This document shows, piece by piece, positions 62,271-64,000 of a stretch of DNA of 64,000 nucleotides; the first letter of the stretch is position 1; every line of letters begins with the position of its first letter. The notes under the pieces were generated by a model. That model saw only the letters and a list, made by a program, of their open reading frames with translations, was not told the DNA's origin and did not search any database. The translations under genes were made by a program, and so were the position numbers. Source of the stretch: Candidatus Aminicenantes bacterium UBA6228 (GTDB taxonomy: Bacteria > Acidobacteriota > Aminicenantia > Aminicenantales > Saccharicenantaceae); NCBI GenBank assembly GCA_002441005.1, contig DJWO01000012.1, forward strand, positions 1-64,000, given 5' to 3'.

Positions 62271-63047
62271 TCAGACATTTTTCTTCATAAGAGAAACTAA
62301 CTCTGAGGCCGCGGCCTCCGGGTCTTCCTGAACAACCAGTTGACTGAAAATTTCTTCGAGTGATGGAACTCTCATCAACTGGCGCAAATTTTCTACCGAG
62401 TCATCGGCCCTGACCTTCCCCTTATAAAGAATTAACACCCGGCTGGCCACTTTTTCGACAATATCCAGAATATGAGAAGAATAAATGATAATCCTGCCTT
62501 CAGCCGCCAGCCGACGCACCAGTTTTTCAATAATCAGAATGGTGGAAACATCCAGCCCTGACAAAGGCTCATCCAGGAGAAGAATTTCCGGGTCATGAAG
62601 GAGGGCAGCTGTAATCAGGACTTTCTGGGTCATGCCTTTGGAAAAAGAGGCAATCTCTGAATACATATCGCCGCCCAGGTCAAAGACCTCCATAAAACCT
62701 TTGATCTTCGTTCTAAGGACTGATTCTTTAAGCCTGTGCAGCCTGCCTACCATGAGGAGATAGTCATAGGCGCTGAGATGGGAATAAATGGCCGGTTCTT
62801 CTGGCACATAACCCAATCTTTGTTTGAACCAGACCAGATTCTTCCAGACCTGGCGCCCGCCATAGAAAATCTCGCCTGCTGTTGGCTCAAGCAGACCTGC
62901 AATCATTTTGATGGTGGTGGATTTGCCGGCTCCGTTTGGGCCTAGATAGCCGACTGACTCCCCCGGCTTGATGGTGAAACTCACCTCGTCAACCACTTTT
63001 AAAAATTGGTACTTTTTGGTTATCCCTTTTAGCTCTAACATCTCCAC
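62271..63047 (-). CDS. ABC transporter ATP-binding protein (ABC-2 type)
   Basis: 258 residues. Walker A GPNGAGKST, signature FSKGMTQKVLITAALLHDP, Walker B ILLLDEPLSGLD and switch His in YSSHILDIVEKVA. This signature (SKGMxQK) is common in gliding/antibiotic/sodium-exporter type ATPases. The GTG at 63047 or the ATG at 63041 may be the start. Partner of the membrane protein that follows. Confidence 0.85.
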   Translation of the reverse strand: MEMLELKGITKKYQFLKVVDEVSFTIKPGESVGYLGPNGAGKSTTIKMIAGLLEPTAGEIFYGGRQVWKNLVWFKQRLGYVPEEPAIYSHLSAYDYLLMVGRLHRLKESVLRTKIKGFMEVFDLGGDMYSEIASFSKGMTQKVLITAALLHDPEILLLDEPLSGLDVSTILIIEKLVRRLAAEGRIIIYSSHILDIVEKVASRVLILYKGKVRADDSVENLRQLMRVPSLEEIFSQLVVQEDPEAAASELVSLMKKNV

Positions 63048-63379
63048 CCAGGCTCAAATATATCACTTGCGATTGTATTCTGACAACCAAAATCTACAAT
63101 CGGGAGGTCAGGCTGCAGTCTAGAAGATGTAGAAGGCCTTTTTTAGGTTCGTCCTCGTCGATAACAAAATTACAAAAAAAGGTATATTGATTTACCTTTT
63201 GGCCAGACAGTCAACAGTTAAAGTCAGAGCAGGCCCAGGCAGCTATCACCTCTTTCCGATCTTCTCATTTCAGGTCCCGAAAATAAAACCAGAACACTTC
63301 CCCTCGGCGCTACCCGCCGCTCCCTGGAAACATTCCTTTCAGCTAATCCGGCTCGTAAATTAATGACACAGTCTCGCCT
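63048..63379. other. Gap between the ABC ATPase and the beta-barrel gene
   Basis: 332 bp, of mixed composition. It contains a weak hairpin at 63174-63200 (next entry). No RNA gene, repeat or obvious promoter was found. Confidence 0.35.
63174..63200 (-). terminator. Weak terminator candidate after the beta-barrel gene
   Basis: On the minus strand AAAAGGTA pairs with TACCTTTT around an 8-nt loop and the T-run continues. The stem is AT-rich and therefore doubtful. It is about 180 bp after the stop codon. Confidence 0.35.
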
Positions 63380-64000
63380 TTAGAAACCAGTGATTAAGCC
63401 CAGTCCAAGACGCAAGTGCTTGGGCAAATCACTCTTAAAAACATAGGTAGCTTCCACCGTTGCCCGGACATTTCTTCGCAAAAGGTAGCCATAATGAAGG
63501 CCAGCCGAAGTATATTTCAGGTCAGGCTGATCTGAATCGACCCAGTTAAAAAGCGCTACCGTATACCAGCGCGAATCATCGCCATGAGGAAAATAGAGCA
63601 GTTCAGCAAATCCACCCTGGGTTTGAATTTTCTCCGCTTCGGCTATTAAAAAGCGGGGATTCTTATCCTCTCGATAAAGGTATTGCGCATTGAACTGGAA
63701 TTTCGGCTGAGACCAGGTCAGGTCGCCACCAGCCATCCACAGGGTGTCATTAATGTTATCCTGCCTCTCCTTCCCGACATAGCCGAAAGCCCCGGCTCTG
63801 AATTCAGGTGAGAAATCCTGTGAAACCCGCAACATAAAGTTCTTATATTTATCGTTATCAAAGGTGCCAAAATCATCGACTGGATCCAGGCCCATTCCAT
63901 TAACAATCTCCAGGGTCAGGTCAGTACCGGTAGGCAGTCCATAGGTCAGCATCACCCCTCGATCATAGGTCAGATCAGCCCTGGCCTGCCCGACTTTAAC
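63380..64000 (-). CDS. Outer-membrane beta-barrel protein, partial
   Basis: The reading frame continues past the right edge (KVGQARADLTYDRG at the border), so the N-terminus is missing. Alternating hydrophobic strands with many aromatic residues (WYTVALFNWVDSD, AGLHYGYLLRRNVRATVEATYVF) and a final LGLGLITGF ending in Phe mark the C-terminal barrel strand recognised by the BAM complex. It could be a phosphate- or sugar-specific porin or an uncharacterised barrel. The length seen is about 206 residues. Confidence 0.7.
   Translation of the reverse strand, partial: VKVGQARADLTYDRGVMLTYGLPTGTDLTLEIVNGMGLDPVDDFGTFDNDKYKNFMLRVSQDFSPEFRAGAFGYVGKERQDNINDTLWMAGGDLTWSQPKFQFNAQYLYREDKNPRFLIAEAEKIQTQGGFAELLYFPHGDDSRWYTVALFNWVDSDQPDLKYTSAGLHYGYLLRRNVRATVEATYVFKSDLPKHLRLGLGLITGF

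Overview
The window is chromosomal DNA from a Gram-negative-type bacterium. It encodes an OmpA-like lipoprotein, a C-terminal outer-membrane beta-barrel and many exported hydrolases. A VWA protein of the type common in Acidobacteriota, an S46 dipeptidyl-peptidase and a heavy load of secreted or membrane-bound amino-acid and peptide enzymes suggest an Acidobacteriota or Candidatus Aminicenantes-like anaerobe. That placement is inference from gene content only. Genes are dense, with many TAATG or short overlaps. One tRNA (Pro, anticodon GGG) is present. There is no CRISPR array, rRNA or intact mobile element.

Left edge (1-1700): an accessory patch holding an internally deleted IS3-type transposase, a small AT-rich membrane-anchored protein, and the orphan C-terminal end of an Rhs protein with its own variable tail. 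The Rhs fragment abuts the 3' end of the next operon. Region 1707-10587 (minus strand) is a molybdenum/tungsten cofactor supercluster. In transcription order it runs tupA, tupB, tupC, moeA, moaA, moaC, MOSC, mogA/moaB, mobB and a ThiF-type E1-like enzyme. Its first gene is preceded by a good promoter, a compact structured leader and an intrinsic terminator, which together look like a riboswitch or attenuator.

Region 10819-24700: an exported M20 amidohydrolase; a five-gene minus-strand group (NodB/PQQ-propeller fusion, HD protein, sodium:solute symporter, 2-TM protein, serine hydrolase); rarA, a secreted cyanophycinase-like peptidase, a MerR-type regulator, tRNA-Pro, surE, a DedA protein and a PflX-like radical SAM protein. 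Region 24772-31750: OmpA-like lipoprotein, VWA protein, and a phosphate uptake operon pstS-pstC-pstA-pstB-pstB-phoU. The two PstB paralogues have lost complementary ATPase motifs, so they should pair into one consensus and one degenerate ATP site.

Region 31812-45900: an ABC-F ATPase, S46 peptidase, asparaginase, YfcC-type carrier, esterase, macro-domain protein, DUF362 ferredoxin-like protein, class V aminotransferase, YtcJ-like amidohydrolase, a HAD phosphatase and a small membrane protein. Region 45988-60400: a 1305-residue multi-membrane NtrY-like kinase, flavodoxin, NIF3-like protein, YHS-like protein, acylphosphatase, ThiD, a penicillin acylase-family protein coupled to an orphan substrate-binding lipoprotein, threonine dehydratase, a corrinoid adenosyltransferase, a minimal zincin and a DapA-family aldolase. 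The right end has an ABC-2 exporter pair and a partial outer-membrane beta-barrel.

Together the genes describe a heterotroph that breaks down exported peptides and amides, recycles amino acids, scavenges phosphate, and makes a W- or Mo-pterin cofactor.
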